From Methylophaga sp. 41_12_T18 (lineage in GTDB: Bacteria > Pseudomonadota > Gammaproteobacteria > Nitrosococcales > Methylophagaceae): a stretch of 64,000 bases of DNA. The stretch spans positions 48,931 through 112,930 of the forward strand of contig MAAI01000052.1 of assembly GCA_002163115.1 (NCBI GenBank), in the 5' to 3' direction. Position 1 is the first letter of the stretch; each line of letters begins with the position of its first letter. Shown one piece after another: positions 8,268-17,182 of the stretch. Below the pieces are notes generated by a model, which searched no databases, was not told the origin of the DNA, and worked only from the letters and a program-made list of their open reading frames with translations. The position numbers and the translations under genes are program-made.

Positions 8268-8907
8268 TCTTTAACTTTCTTGCCGCAACAAAATAGCTAG
8301 ATGCACCTTTATATATCTCTTCAGATTCAACTGCCTGAAACCCACCAGCCTCTAACAAATTGTCTACCTCAGAGCTCGTGATCCTTCTTATAGGAATGGG
8401 AATTAACCCGAGCTTGCACAAGACCCGTACCAACTGAATTTGAAGGTTTACAAAAAATGACATCTTTTGGCGTAAGCAAGGTGTTACAGAAATAAATAAA
8501 CCTTCTGGTTTTAACAATTCATTTATTCGCTGCATTACATCCTGAGGATTAGGGACTGTATGCAACATATTAAAAGCCAAAATCACGTCATATGATTCGT
8601 TAGAATATTTGTTATCAAAGATGTCCGACTGTTCGAAATTTACATTCTCAGTTTTCCCAACAGTAGCTTTTTCTTTAGCTATTTCAATCATCTTCGATGA
8701 TATGTCAATGGCATGGATCTCTTTAACTTGACTGGAAAACTGACAAGCTGCTGTGCCAGTCCCGCATCCATAGTCCAGAACAATGTCGCTATCCTTCAGA
8801 AATTTTCTAGTGTTTTCTCTAGATTTACTATGAATATACTCAAATCTCTCTTCCGTTTTGTCGTAATTTTTAGACGCGCCATCCCAAAACTCTTCCGATT
8901 TATTCAT
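8254..8907 (-). CDS. Class I SAM-dependent methyltransferase (cassette gene)
   Basis: The 217-residue protein has a Rossmann methyltransferase core: motif I VLDYGCGTGTAA near residues 43-54, the acidic strand end IHAIDISSKMI near 67-77, QSDIF near 93-97, and motif IV YDVILAFNMLHTVPNP. A C-terminal extension with a hydrophobic stretch (FFVNLQIQLVRVLCKLGLIP) may bind a small lipophilic substrate, but the substrate cannot be read from sequence. It begins about 22 bp after the core of attC B and its stop lies inside attC A. It is therefore the payload of one mobile cassette, in the same orientation as the next two. Confidence 0.85.
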   Translation of the reverse strand: MNKSEEFWDGASKNYDKTEERFEYIHSKSRENTRKFLKDSDIVLDYGCGTGTAACQFSSQVKEIHAIDISSKMIEIAKEKATVGKTENVNFEQSDIFDNKYSNESYDVILAFNMLHTVPNPQDVMQRINELLKPEGLFISVTPCLRQKMSFFVNLQIQLVRVLCKLGLIPIPIRRITSSEVDNLLEAGGFQAVESEEIYKGASSYFVAARKLKTITK

Positions 8908-8929
8908 TCTCTATACCTTAATGGGGAAA

Positions 8930-9026
8930 ACATAACGCCAAGCTCAGCGGCAAATCAAAGTGGCGCGTTTTTGCGAAAGCAAAAAAAGTGACACTTTGAA
9001 TTGTCCGCTGGAGCTATTTGTTAAGC
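8930..9026 (-). repeat. Integron attC site B
   Basis: On the minus strand it begins GCTTAAC (fits RYYYAAC) and ends GTTATGT. The long arms pair almost perfectly: AGCTCCAGCGGACAATTCAA with GTG, against CACTTTGATTTGCCGCTGAG with CT. Single unpaired bases are present in one arm, the hallmark that directs strand choice in attC folding. It is the best-formed of the four sites. Confidence 0.88.
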
Positions 9027-9029
9027 CAT

Positions 9030-9143
9030 TCATTTTAAAATATTCTGTAAAACTCCAGAATACAAATAATCACTTTCTGAAATCAAGTTAGTTGAACTTG
9101 CGAAACGTTCATGTAACTCAGATCGGATCTTTTTTGAATTAAA
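9030..9143 (-). pseudogene. Truncated cassette gene, C-terminal remnant only
   Basis: Between attC C and attC B the minus strand is open for 37 codons (FNSKKIRSELHERFASSTNL, then ISESDYLYSGVLQNILK) and ends with TGA just before attC B. No start codon exists, because the 5' part is replaced by the palindrome at 9137-9164. It reads like the tail of a helical protein of unknown family. Confidence 0.45.
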
Positions 9144-9164
9144 GGGATGCGTCCCCTTTAATTT
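9137..9164. repeat. Palindromic REP-like motif inside a cassette
   Basis: AATTAAAGGG, a six-base loop GATGCG-type, then TCCCCTTTAATTT forms a hairpin. The core recurs at 7404-7426. It interrupts the coding frame of the decayed cassette. Confidence 0.45.
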
Positions 9165-9177
9165 ACTCTCCCTGAGC

Positions 9178-9252
9178 ATTTAACGCCTTGCTAAGCCGAA
9201 ACATTGTGAGCGAGTCAGCGAATAATTTTTCGGCTTGAGCGTATGGTTATGC
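9178..9252 (-). repeat. Integron attC site C
   Basis: On the minus strand it begins GCATAAC and ends GTTAAAT (fits GTTRRRY). AAGCCGAAA pairs perfectly with TTTCGGCTT, and GCTC/GAGC-like bases extend the arms. The stop codon of the Imm10-like gene is the TAA within the first core. Confidence 0.85.
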
Positions 9253-9606
9253 ATCATTAATGCTCAGTAAGTTTTCATGACCAGAAAATATTTTCTCGAG
9301 CTGAGAAACCAACTCTCTGCTCTCTTCTTGGTTTGCATCAAGCTTGATTTCAAATAAAGATTCACCGATTTTAATCTCATCTGTATGAACAATCAGAAGA
9401 TCACCAGACAACTCTACCGATTTGATGACATCAGAACCGCCATTAGTTTGATCATCAAATTCAAAGTATGGAAGATCATCGCTTCCTGTTTCTGGAATCA
9501 TTCCTCTTTGGAACATAATGTAGCCAATGGACTCATCTCCGATTCCAGCAATTAATGTTCCTTCAAAATCTTCACAGCCAATTTGATTTGCAGTGAATGA
9601 AATCAT
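9247..9606 (-). CDS. Imm10-like immunity protein (cassette gene)
   Basis: The 119-residue acidic protein follows the Imm10 pattern as I remember it: ISFTANQIGCEDFEG at the start, a central YIMFQRGMIPE, PYFEFDDQTNGG, then SVELSGDLLIVHTDEIKIG and a C-terminal helix ending LEKIFSGH. Imm10 proteins neutralise nuclease or other toxins delivered by polymorphic-toxin or contact-dependent systems. No toxin gene is next to it, so it is an orphan immunity gene within an integron cassette whose stop codon lies in attC C. A profile match would settle the family. Confidence 0.65.
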   Translation of the reverse strand: MISFTANQIGCEDFEGTLIAGIGDESIGYIMFQRGMIPETGSDDLPYFEFDDQTNGGSDVIKSVELSGDLLIVHTDEIKIGESLFEIKLDANQEESRELVSQLEKIFSGHENLLSINDA

Positions 9607-9624
9607 ACCTCTATTCCTTTACGT

Positions 9625-9682
9625 GCATAACGCCTAAAGAAGACGCGTGTCTTTTGCGTCGTTTTTACTTTTTTTGTTATAT
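9625..9682 (-). repeat. Integron attC site D (short)
   Basis: On the minus strand the site runs from ATATAAC to GTTATGC, with GACGC pairing GCGTC across AAAAGACAC and weaker outer pairing. At 58 bp it is near the lower size limit for attC. Its position directly after the SUKH gene and before the next cassette gene supports it. Confidence 0.6.
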
Positions 9683-9690
9683 TTTTCACT

Positions 9691-10125
9691 TTATTCATAT
9701 GGTGTTAATTCGATATTTCTCATGAATCCTTCGAATGTATCCGATACTTGATCCGTGTTGCAAGTGCCAGCGTTGTATTCTAAATACCACACACTCCCAT
9801 CTTCGGTCTTAATTACATATCGGTTATTAAATGAATCATCCGCAAATGGTACTAATCCTTGAGATGCGTACTCTTCATGTGTTTCTATGTCATCAGAAAT
9901 ATCCCCAGCACCACAATTTATTCCAAACATAGTGAAAACTTCCAAGTTTGCATTGGATTTAGAAACAATCGACGCCTCGCCTGAGAACATGCACCTGCCA
10001 TAAGTAAATTGAAATTTTTTGAATTCCTCAGGAAGAACAACGTTATATCTCTTTTCAAAGGCAGACACATCTTTCGCTGATGTTGGTTGAAATTCATCGA
10101 GGATCGGCTCAAATATTTTTTTCAT
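9691..10125 (-). CDS. SMI1/KNR4 (SUKH) family protein, putative immunity protein (cassette gene)
   Basis: The 144-residue protein shows the SUKH signature: an N-terminal helix with ISO-type SAKDVSAFEKRYNVVLPEEF followed by KKFQFTYGRC. A mid-region FGINCGAGDIS and a late strand set (LVPFADDSFNNRYVIKTEDG, then VWYLEY) follow. In bacteria SUKH proteins mostly act as immunity proteins against secreted nuclease and deaminase toxins. It is followed by attC D and stands upstream of an Imm10-like cassette in the same direction. No matching toxin is visible in the window. Confidence 0.82.
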   Translation of the reverse strand: MKKIFEPILDEFQPTSAKDVSAFEKRYNVVLPEEFKKFQFTYGRCMFSGEASIVSKSNANLEVFTMFGINCGAGDISDDIETHEEYASQGLVPFADDSFNNRYVIKTEDGSVWYLEYNAGTCNTDQVSDTFEGFMRNIELTPYE

Positions 10126-10179
10126 ATTCTCACGTCATTAACAGCTCATGGGCAAAGCACCTGGAAATATAACTAGGGT

Positions 10180-10202
10180 TTAGCGGACACTTTGTCCGCT
10201 AA
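10180..10202. repeat. Perfect palindrome in the gene-free stretch 10126-10535
   Basis: TTAGCGGACA, CTT, TGTCCGCTAA is a perfect 10-bp inverted repeat. One arm (TTAGCGGACA) recurs alone at 10413-10422. It may be an operator or the edge of a small mobile element. The rest of this 410-bp stretch is AT-rich; I see no gene in it and no fifth convincing attC. Confidence 0.5.
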
Positions 10203-10535
10203 CATACTATAGATTCTGAAAGATAACATCGTTGTAAACGTCCTTGTACCAATGTGTTAGATAGAGTTTGGAGTATAGTCAGTATTTATCCAAGATGTCC
10301 ACTTTGCTTATTTTATTATCCATTTGTAGGGTGTTACCCTAAATTTGGGCCTTTCAAAAATAGGCTGTAAACCCTTTAGTTTCAGTCGATTACAAAGTGC
10401 ACTGGAATTTTGTTAGCGGACATTTATAGTGTGATTAAACGTTCTTGAGTGTGATTTGGAAAAAAATATCACCCACTTTAAACTGGTTTAATTTTTGCTT
10501 TATGTGAACAAACAACTCACATAGGTACATGCTTT

Positions 10536-11174
10536 ATGGTTTCGGTTAACAATAATATTAGCTCGACGATCAATTCATCGCTTTCTAGCAAAACAAGCGA
10601 AGTCATCGAGGCTGCCAAACAAACGATTAAAGACGCACAGCAAAAACCTGTTCAAGAGACGAGTCAAACGACGCTGAGCTCAAGGGGCGAACGACTTGCA
10701 GCCTTAAATCAAGATTTTGATATTACTAGCTCAAACTTTGCTATTACTGATGATTTTCTGACTAGATTGGCGGAGCTTGATTTTATTTCTGCAGATCAAT
10801 TAACCAGTCTTCAAGAAGAGGTCGGCGTCAACAATTCGTCAGACTCAGAATCATTAACGCTGGCAACGATCAAGCAAGATGCCATCGATATTATTGAACG
10901 CTTACAAGATGATGGCCAAGCTGACAATTTGGTCGCAATCCTAGAGAAAGCCACCAGCATTATTGATAGTTTTGGCAGCACCAGTAGTGCAGATACGTTT
11001 ACTACCATCGCTCAGCTCGAGCAGCAGCTAAATACGACGGATGGCCTCAGTCTAACGGAGCAAGAAAAAGTGACGTTAAGCGAACTACAAACCGTGTTGT
11101 CTATTGCAGAGAAACTCAATCCTCAAAGTCGAACGGCTACTAATATTAATCAATACCTGCAATACCTAGAGTAA
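10536..11174 (+). CDS. Hypothetical Ser/Thr/Gln-rich helical protein
   Basis: I do not recognise a family. The 212-residue acidic protein has no signal peptide or membrane segment. The first 50 residues are Ser/Asn/Thr/Gln-rich and probably disordered. The rest is predicted helical with two similar segments (FLTRLAELDFISADQLTSLQ near 75 and TIAQLEQQLNTTDGLSLTEQ near 160). The AGGT 9 bases before the ATG is a usable ribosome-binding site. It is convergent with phoR and lies at the border between the accessory region and the phosphate-regulation genes. Confidence 0.65.
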   Translation: MVSVNNNISSTINSSLSSKTSEVIEAAKQTIKDAQQKPVQETSQTTLSSRGERLAALNQDFDITSSNFAITDDFLTRLAELDFISADQLTSLQEEVGVNNSSDSESLTLATIKQDAIDIIERLQDDGQADNLVAILEKATSIIDSFGSTSSADTFTTIAQLEQQLNTTDGLSLTEQEKVTLSELQTVLSIAEKLNPQSRTATNINQYLQYLE

Positions 11175-11193
11175 TTTTCATCATGAAAACGTG

Positions 11194-12471
11194 TTAATCA
11201 ACCACCCGCAGCAAAGGAAAGTCACAACTAAACTGTGTGCCTTTATCTAATTCACTACTGACTTTTAACTCGGCTTCATGACGCTGCAATACGTGCTTCA
11301 CTATGGCTAAACCTAAACCGGTGCCGCCGGCTTGTTGAGAACGGCCTTTATCAACGCGGTAAAAACGTTCGGTCAACCGTTCAAGATGCTGCTCTTCAAT
11401 GCCTTCCCCTTCATCAGCAACTAAGATATGGCCGCCGTGTTTATCCACTGACCAGCTAAGGGTGATTGTGGTCTGTGCTGGTGTGTATTTGACTGCGTTA
11501 AACACTAGGTTTGAAATCGCACTTCGTAGCTCATCAGAGTCTGCTAATAGGTGCTGTTCGCTGTTAATCTGCAATTGCAGATCATGCTCATTAAACTGCT
11601 CTATTTTTTTAGCATCATCAATAATCGAACTTAGCCATGCCGGCATATCGATAGGTTCGTCAGTCAGTTCTTTTTCGCCGGTTTCTAACCGAGATAAAGC
11701 CAATAAGTCGGTGATCATGACATGCATACGTTCAGTTTGTTGTTGCATGGTCGGCAAGGCCGCACCCCACATTTCTACTGGACTATCTTGATTAAATGTT
11801 TCTAAATAACCACGTAATACGGTCAATGGCGTGCGTAATTCATGCGATACATTAGCAACAAAGTCACGGCGCATTTGTTGTAGTTTTAAGGTTTTGGTGA
11901 TGTCTCGAGCAATCAGTAAACGACCACTGGTCATATAACGCACTATTTTGATTTCTAATCGCATGTCTGAGTTGCGTGGCGATGGCACGATCAGTTGATG
12001 CTCTTCATCAATCGGTGCCGCTATGATGGTTTGAAACTCAGGTGTGCGAATGACATTTTTTAAACGGACATGACTGTCTCTAGGCCAATAGAGACCTAGC
12101 AATGATTCTGCTGCTTTATTAGACCAAATAACTAAGCTGTCATCACCCAATACCACCACGGCATCAGGTAAGGCGGCAGTGGTCGCTTGAAAGCGTTTCA
12201 AATAACCGGCGAGTTTCTTCTTCCGCTCACGATTTTGTTTTCGTACGCGTTCGATCTCTCGGCAGACATCATCAACCACGCCCTCAGCACTGGGTGCTTT
12301 CACTTTCTTAGGGTTTCTAACCCAACGATAGAGTTGATTCCAACTGCGTTGCAACCATAAGGCGTATAGCAATACCGCAAAAAACATCATGGTCATCATT
12401 TGCTCGATCAGTAAACCGAGAAAGCCAGACATACTGACAATGGCTGCCAGTCGCCAATTATCCCAACGCAT
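11194..12471 (-). CDS. phoR: Phosphate-regulon sensor histidine kinase PhoR
   Basis: Membrane sensor kinase that phosphorylates PhoB when phosphate, sensed through Pst and PhoU, is scarce. The 425 residues contain N-terminal hydrophobic helices (8-40), a basic linker, a PAS domain (about 95-195, starting LPDAVVVLGDDSLVIWSNKA), a HisKA box with the phosphoacceptor in VSHELRTPL (His210), and an ATPase domain ending in GTGLGLAIVKHVLQRHEA. There is no large periplasmic loop, as in E. coli PhoR. It follows phoB by 12 bp on the same strand, which forms the usual phoBR operon. Confidence 0.93.
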   Translation of the reverse strand: MRWDNWRLAAIVSMSGFLGLLIEQMMTMMFFAVLLYALWLQRSWNQLYRWVRNPKKVKAPSAEGVVDDVCREIERVRKQNRERKKKLAGYLKRFQATTAALPDAVVVLGDDSLVIWSNKAAESLLGLYWPRDSHVRLKNVIRTPEFQTIIAAPIDEEHQLIVPSPRNSDMRLEIKIVRYMTSGRLLIARDITKTLKLQQMRRDFVANVSHELRTPLTVLRGYLETFNQDSPVEMWGAALPTMQQQTERMHVMITDLLALSRLETGEKELTDEPIDMPAWLSSIIDDAKKIEQFNEHDLQLQINSEQHLLADSDELRSAISNLVFNAVKYTPAQTTITLSWSVDKHGGHILVADEGEGIEEQHLERLTERFYRVDKGRSQQAGGTGLGLAIVKHVLQRHEAELKVSSELDKGTQFSCDFPLLRVVD

Positions 12472-12483
12472 TAATAAATGAAC

Positions 12484-13176
12484 CTAGTCTTCTGCAAAGC
12501 GATAACCCACGCCACGTACTGTTTGGATTAAATTATCATGGCCGGTTTCTTCTAAGGCTTTACGCAAGCGACGAATGTGTACATCCACAGTTCGTTCTTC
12601 GATATACACTGTATCTCCCCACACTTGGTCCAGTAACTGGCCACGGCTGTAGGCACGCTCAGGGGTTTTCATGAAAAAGTGTAATAGCCGAAATTCAGTT
12701 GGCCCTAATTCGATGCGTTTGTCATCTGCTAAAACACGGTGACTCTTAGTATCTAACACTAAACCACCTAATTTTAGTTGCTTAGAATCATCAGCATCAC
12801 TCGGGCTGTAGCGACGTACTACCGCTTTGATCCGGGCGATAAGCTCGGCGGGTGAGAATGGTTTATTCACGTAGTCATCTGCCCCCACGCTTAAGCCCTT
12901 AACCATATCTTCGCTTTCGCCTTTTGCGGTCAACATGATGACCGGAATATTAGCTAAAAACTCATTGGCGCGTAGCCGACGGATAAATTCAATGCCATCC
13001 ATACCCGGCAACATCCAATCTAATAAAATCAGATCGGGCTGCTGTTTATTTAATGACTCAAAACCGAGTTCTCCATCACTGGCTAACTCACACTCAAAAC
13101 CAGATTGTTTTAAGGTGAAGCCCAGCATTTCACGAATCGCTTTGTCGTCTTCTACTACTAAAATCGTTGTTGTCAT
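12484..13176 (-). CDS. phoB: Phosphate-regulon response regulator PhoB
   Basis: OmpR-family transcription activator of the Pho regulon. The 230 residues carry a receiver domain with the phosphoacceptor in [11 protein letters not shown] (Asp53), the conserved Lys in MLTAKGE, and a C-terminal winged helix (about 130-228) ending [12 protein letters not shown]. The loop [20 protein letters not shown] and the [14 protein letters not shown] recognition helix are typical of PhoB. A Pho box lies 48 bp upstream, so the operon is probably autoregulated. The predicted targets in this window are pstS, phoB itself and the Pit transporter. Confidence 0.96.
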   Translation of the reverse strand: MTTTILVVEDDKAIREMLGFTLKQSGFECELASDGELGFESLNKQQPDLILLDWMLPGMDGIEFIRRLRANEFLANIPVIMLTAKGESEDMVKGLSVGADDYVNKPFSPAELIARIKAVVRRYSPSDADDSKQLKLGGLVLDTKSHRVLADDKRIELGPTEFRLLHFFMKTPERAYSRGQLLDQVWGDTVYIEERTVDVHIRRLRKALEETGHDNLIQTVRGVGYRFAED

Positions 13177-13223
13177 GATTTTTGTTCCTGACTACATCAA
13201 AATTACTGAATGATACGGACTTT

Positions 13224-13243
13224 ATATTACAGTTTTATAACAG
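13224..13243 (-). promoter_or_regulatory. Pho box upstream of phoB
   Basis: CTGTTATAAAACTGTAATAT on the minus strand matches the Pho box consensus at 17 of 20 positions. A TATCAT -10 (13210-13215) lies 8 bases downstream. This gives a predicted leader of about 27 nt before the phoB ATG. Confidence 0.8.
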
Positions 13244-13266
13244 TTGCCATCATAGCAAGCTCTCGC

Positions 13267-15381
13267 TTACATCACTGCTTGCACGCAACGTAAAATACCA
13301 TATTCATATTCGCCACCTAAGGCATCAAACACCGGTTTCAGCCGGCCTTTTTCCATGTCTTCTTGTGACTCAATCATACTGACTATTTCATTAAACTCAG
13401 CCTTTGATAAACCAGTCACTTCACGCACCTCTAATAAGCCAACCTCGATCGCATCGGCCAAATGAGTATAGATGGTATTACTGGCCACCGAACGTTGTTT
13501 AGCAATATCATCGATCGTTAAGCCTTGCTCAAATAACATCAAGGTTTCATTAACAGTGGCAGTTAAGCGGTTATTAAGCAGAGCAGACAATGGGTGATTA
13601 ACAATTTCAGCGACAAACTGCTGACCATAACGTTGTAGTTTCTGCTGGCCGACGCCTGATACTCGACCGAAGTCATTGACCGTTTGTGGCCTGATCTTAA
13701 TCATGTCTTGCAATGAAGCATCAGAAAACACCACATAGGGTGGCACACCTAGCTCGGTTGCCAATTCAGTACGCAATGAGCGCAGTGCTTGCCATAAGGC
13801 TTCGTCTTGCGGCCGCACCATGCTTTTCTTCTTTTTAGCGCTGGTTGGTGCTTCTTGTTTAACTTGTTTTCTTAATTGTAATTTATGTTCACCACGTAAT
13901 AAGCTTCGACATTGTTCAGTCAACACTAAAGCGCCATGTCGCTCCATATCAATATTAATATAAGACAAGGCGATTAATTGCCTAAATACACTACGCCATT
14001 CCACCGCTGAAAACTCAGTGCCGATGCCAAAGGTACTGATTTGATCATGACCATTACGCTGAATACGCTCATCACTTTTGCCCAGCAAGATATCAATGAT
14101 GTAATTGACACCAAAACGTTGCTCGGTGCGATAGATGCACGATAAGGCTTTTTGGGCTGATTCCGTACCATCCCACCTTTCTGGCGGTGTTTGGCAGTTA
14201 TCACACTGACCACACGGCTGCGCGAGTGTTTCATCAAAGTAGGCTAATAATGTCTGACGACGACAGGTGCTGACTTCACATAAACCCAACATCGCTTCTA
14301 ATTTATGATGCTCGACTTGCTTGTGTTGCTGATCAGCATTCGAGTCTTGGGTGAATTGACGCAAAGTAATCACATCTTGCAGGCCATAAGCCATCCAGGC
14401 GTGGGCAGGTTCACCATCACGACCTGCTCGACCGGTTTCTTGATAGTAAGCTTCAACACTTTTCGGTAGGTTTAAATGAGCAACAAAGCGTACATCAGGT
14501 TTATCGATACCCATACCAAAGGCAATAGTGGCAACAACAATGACGCCATCTTCACGTAAAAACCGTTGCTGATTGGTTTGTCGTACTTGCTGAGGTAGGC
14601 CGGCATGATACGGTAACGCCGTTCGACCTTGGTCGCTGAGCCATTCGGCAATGGCTTCTACTTTTTTACGCGATAGGCAGTAAACAATGCCGGCATCATT
14701 CGGATGATTATTTTCTAAAAATGACCACAAACGCTGCTTGGGGTTATTACCTTCAGAAATCGCATAGTGAATATTAGGTCGATCAAAACTGGTCAGAAAG
14801 ACCCGCGCTGACTCTAGTTGCAGCTGACTGATAATCTCTTGGCGAGTTCGCTGATCGGCTGTCGCCGTTAACGCTATCCGCGGTACATCCGGAAAACGTT
14901 GATGGAGGATTTTAAGCTTTTGGTATTCCGGCCGAAAATCATGGCCCCATTGCGATACACAATGCGCTTCATCAATCGCAAATAAGGAAATATGACAGCG
15001 ATCAAGCAGCGATAACATCCGATCCATCAACAGTCGTTCTGGCGCGACATAGACCAAATCTAATTCGTTATGCTGCATCAATTGCTCAATATCACGCACT
15101 TCAGCAGCACTGACACTAGAGTTGATAAAAGCAGCATTGACACCTAGTTGCTGCAAGGCATCGACTTGATCTTGCATCAAGGCTATCAGCGGCGACACGA
15201 TAATGGCACAGCCATCTCTCACTAAAGCAGGGATCTGATAACACAGCGACTTACCGCCACCAGTCGGCATCAATACTAAGGCATCGCCACCATTGACGAT
15301 GGTTTCAATAATGTCATGCTGGCTATGACGAAATTGATCATAACCAAATGTAGATTTAAGAACCTGTTGGGCGCGTTCCAT
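13267..15381 (-). CDS. recQ: ATP-dependent DNA helicase RecQ
   Basis: 3'-5' DNA helicase of the RecF recombination and repair pathway. The 704 residues show motif [13 protein letters not shown] (about 38-49), the DEAH box with the RecQ-specific extension [19 protein letters not shown], motif [15 protein letters not shown], and the four-Cys zinc motif (CEVSTCRR then CGQCDNC). A winged helix follows, then an HRDC domain near 535-605. It is about 90 residues longer than E. coli RecQ; the C-terminal extension has an HTH-like section ([20 protein letters not shown]), as in several gammaproteobacterial RecQ proteins. It stands alone. Confidence 0.95.
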   Translation of the reverse strand: MERAQQVLKSTFGYDQFRHSQHDIIETIVNGGDALVLMPTGGGKSLCYQIPALVRDGCAIIVSPLIALMQDQVDALQQLGVNAAFINSSVSAAEVRDIEQLMQHNELDLVYVAPERLLMDRMLSLLDRCHISLFAIDEAHCVSQWGHDFRPEYQKLKILHQRFPDVPRIALTATADQRTRQEIISQLQLESARVFLTSFDRPNIHYAISEGNNPKQRLWSFLENNHPNDAGIVYCLSRKKVEAIAEWLSDQGRTALPYHAGLPQQVRQTNQQRFLREDGVIVVATIAFGMGIDKPDVRFVAHLNLPKSVEAYYQETGRAGRDGEPAHAWMAYGLQDVITLRQFTQDSNADQQHKQVEHHKLEAMLGLCEVSTCRRQTLLAYFDETLAQPCGQCDNCQTPPERWDGTESAQKALSCIYRTEQRFGVNYIIDILLGKSDERIQRNGHDQISTFGIGTEFSAVEWRSVFRQLIALSYINIDMERHGALVLTEQCRSLLRGEHKLQLRKQVKQEAPTSAKKKKSMVRPQDEALWQALRSLRTELATELGVPPYVVFSDASLQDMIKIRPQTVNDFGRVSGVGQQKLQRYGQQFVAEIVNHPLSALLNNRLTATVNETLMLFEQGLTIDDIAKQRSVASNTIYTHLADAIEVGLLEVREVTGLSKAEFNEIVSMIESQEDMEKGRLKPVFDALGGEYEYGILRCVQAVM

Positions 15382-15404
15382 ATGACTTCTTTTAGCGTAG
15401 ATAA

Positions 15405-15453
15405 AATAAAAATGCGGTCTTAAATAACACCCGAGTATTACTTAAAACCGCAT
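15405..15453 (-). terminator. Rho-independent terminator of the Pit gene
   Basis: On the minus strand ATGCGGTTTTAA pairs with TTAAGACCGCAT (one mismatch) across an 18-base loop. TTTTATTTTAT follows. It lies just downstream of the Pit stop codon and before recQ. Confidence 0.75.
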
Positions 15454-15484
15454 GGTAACTGCCGTTAACTCTGCTTAGTGATGA

Positions 15485-17095
15485 TTAAATCATAAAGCCT
15501 TTAATCATGTAGAACATGCACGCGGCTAAGACTGCTGCAGAAGGCACAGTAATTACCCAGGCAGTGATAATTTTCTTAATCGCATCACGCTTAACATATA
15601 AATTTTTCTTATCTTCTTTCAGCGATTTTTTCGCTTTTTTGATGGTAGCTTCTTCTTCATCAATTTCACGATAAAGTGTTGAGATACGTTGATAATCATT
15701 ATCGCTACGTTCGTCTTTCTTCTCGATCTGAGTTAATTCAGCCTTTAAAGCTTGTAGGCGTTTTTTCTCATCTCTGATTTCAGCTTTATCTTGCTCAATT
15801 TCGTATTCGATGCTGGTAGTTGAATCTAACCATTCACGTAAGAAACCGACACCAAAAATACCACCAATTGCGATATGAGTTGAACTCACTGGCAAACCTA
15901 ATTGGCTGGCGATAATCACCGTGATCGCTGCCGCCATTGCCACTGAGAAAGCACGCATTTGATCTAAGTCGGTAATTTCACTGCCCACTGTTTTAATCAA
16001 GCGTGGGCCATATAAAGCCAAACCAAGTGCGATACCTAGTGCACCTACCGCCATGATCCAGAAAGGAATGCCGGCTTTAGATGAAATACCACCGGTGACA
16101 ACGGCATCATTAATCGCAGCCAATGGACCAATCGCATTCGCCACATCATTAGCACCATGAGCAAAACTCAATAAGGCTGCAGCAAAAATTAATGGCACGG
16201 TGAACAATAAATTGACGCTAGCACGATCATTTTTCAAAGTATCGAGCTTACCTTTGAGTGATTTTTTCATCCAAAAGAAAACAAAAACAGCAACGATTGC
16301 GCCCATAATAGCCGCCGTCGTAAAGGTTGGTTTTTTCGTCACTTCAATAGTAAAGAACATGATGTCATTGAACGTGCCGACCAGTGGCGGCCAAACCTTT
16401 TTCAGGCCTTTAAGAACCAAGTAGGTTACAAAAGCCCACGACATGATCGCAACATAAAAAGGTACCCATTTATAAGACGCTTCAATTTTATTGTCTTTAA
16501 AAATAATGGTTTTTTTGATGGCAAATAAGAAACCGGCGGCAATCACCCCACCAATAACGGGAGAAATCACCCAAGAACTGGCAATTTTACCCATCGTGCC
16601 CCAATCAACAATATTGAAACCAGCAGCAGCGATACCTGCCCCCATCACACCACCGACAATCGAGTGAGTGGTCGATACCGGCGCTTTTGCCATGGTGGCG
16701 ATATTAAGCCATAACGCAGCAGCTAATAAGGCCGCCATCATCGCCCAGAGGAAACTATCGGTATCATCACCAAAGGCGTTGATATCAATAATGCCCTTTT
16801 TAATAGTTGAAACTACCTCACCACCACCAATAAAAGCACCGCCAGCTTCAAAAATGATCGCGATAACAATCGCGCCACCCATGGTTAATGCTTTTGAACC
16901 AACAGCCGGGCCGACGTTATTAGCGACATCATTGGCACCAATGTTCATCGCCATATAACCGCCAAAAACAGCCGCTACCGCGAGAAAGACACTATTGTTA
17001 ATGCCGCCACTAGTGCTGAAACTGAAAGCTAAGATGCCAACCAAGAAAAATAAGGCGAATCCAATTCGGCCTAATTCAGTGTGACTTTTTTTCAT
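15485..17095 (-). CDS. PiT-family inorganic phosphate transporter
   Basis: Inner-membrane phosphate/metal-phosphate permease. Both inverted PiT signature repeats are present: MNIGANDVANNVGPAVGSKA near the N-terminus and FAHGANDVANAIGPLAAI in the second half, with about ten membrane segments. A charged coiled-coil insert (EIEQDKAEIRDEKKRLQALK and onward) lies before the last membrane helix, as in the larger bacterial members. I chose the ATG at 17095, since the promoter predicted at 17162-17202 would leave only about 10 nt before the alternative TTG at 17152. A Pho box upstream suggests phosphate-starvation control, which is not universal for Pit genes. Confidence 0.92.
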   Translation of the reverse strand: MKKSHTELGRIGFALFFLVGILAFSFSTSGGINNSVFLAVAAVFGGYMAMNIGANDVANNVGPAVGSKALTMGGAIVIAIIFEAGGAFIGGGEVVSTIKKGIIDINAFGDDTDSFLWAMMAALLAAALWLNIATMAKAPVSTTHSIVGGVMGAGIAAAGFNIVDWGTMGKIASSWVISPVIGGVIAAGFLFAIKKTIIFKDNKIEASYKWVPFYVAIMSWAFVTYLVLKGLKKVWPPLVGTFNDIMFFTIEVTKKPTFTTAAIMGAIVAVFVFFWMKKSLKGKLDTLKNDRASVNLLFTVPLIFAAALLSFAHGANDVANAIGPLAAINDAVVTGGISSKAGIPFWIMAVGALGIALGLALYGPRLIKTVGSEITDLDQMRAFSVAMAAAITVIIASQLGLPVSSTHIAIGGIFGVGFLREWLDSTTSIEYEIEQDKAEIRDEKKRLQALKAELTQIEKKDERSDNDYQRISTLYREIDEEEATIKKAKKSLKEDKKNLYVKRDAIKKIITAWVITVPSAAVLAACMFYMIKGFMI

Positions 17096-17182
17096 GGCTT
17101 GTTTTTCAATTTGATAAATATTTTTAATTTCCACTCTACGCCAACTCTTCAAATTAATTGATCAGGTAATATTAAAGTGCGA

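Noticed and set aside
10126..10175. A fifth attC at the upstream edge of the cassette array
   Set aside because: GTTAATG is present after GCCCATGAGCT, but no matching second core or arms are found, so it could be a worn site or chance.
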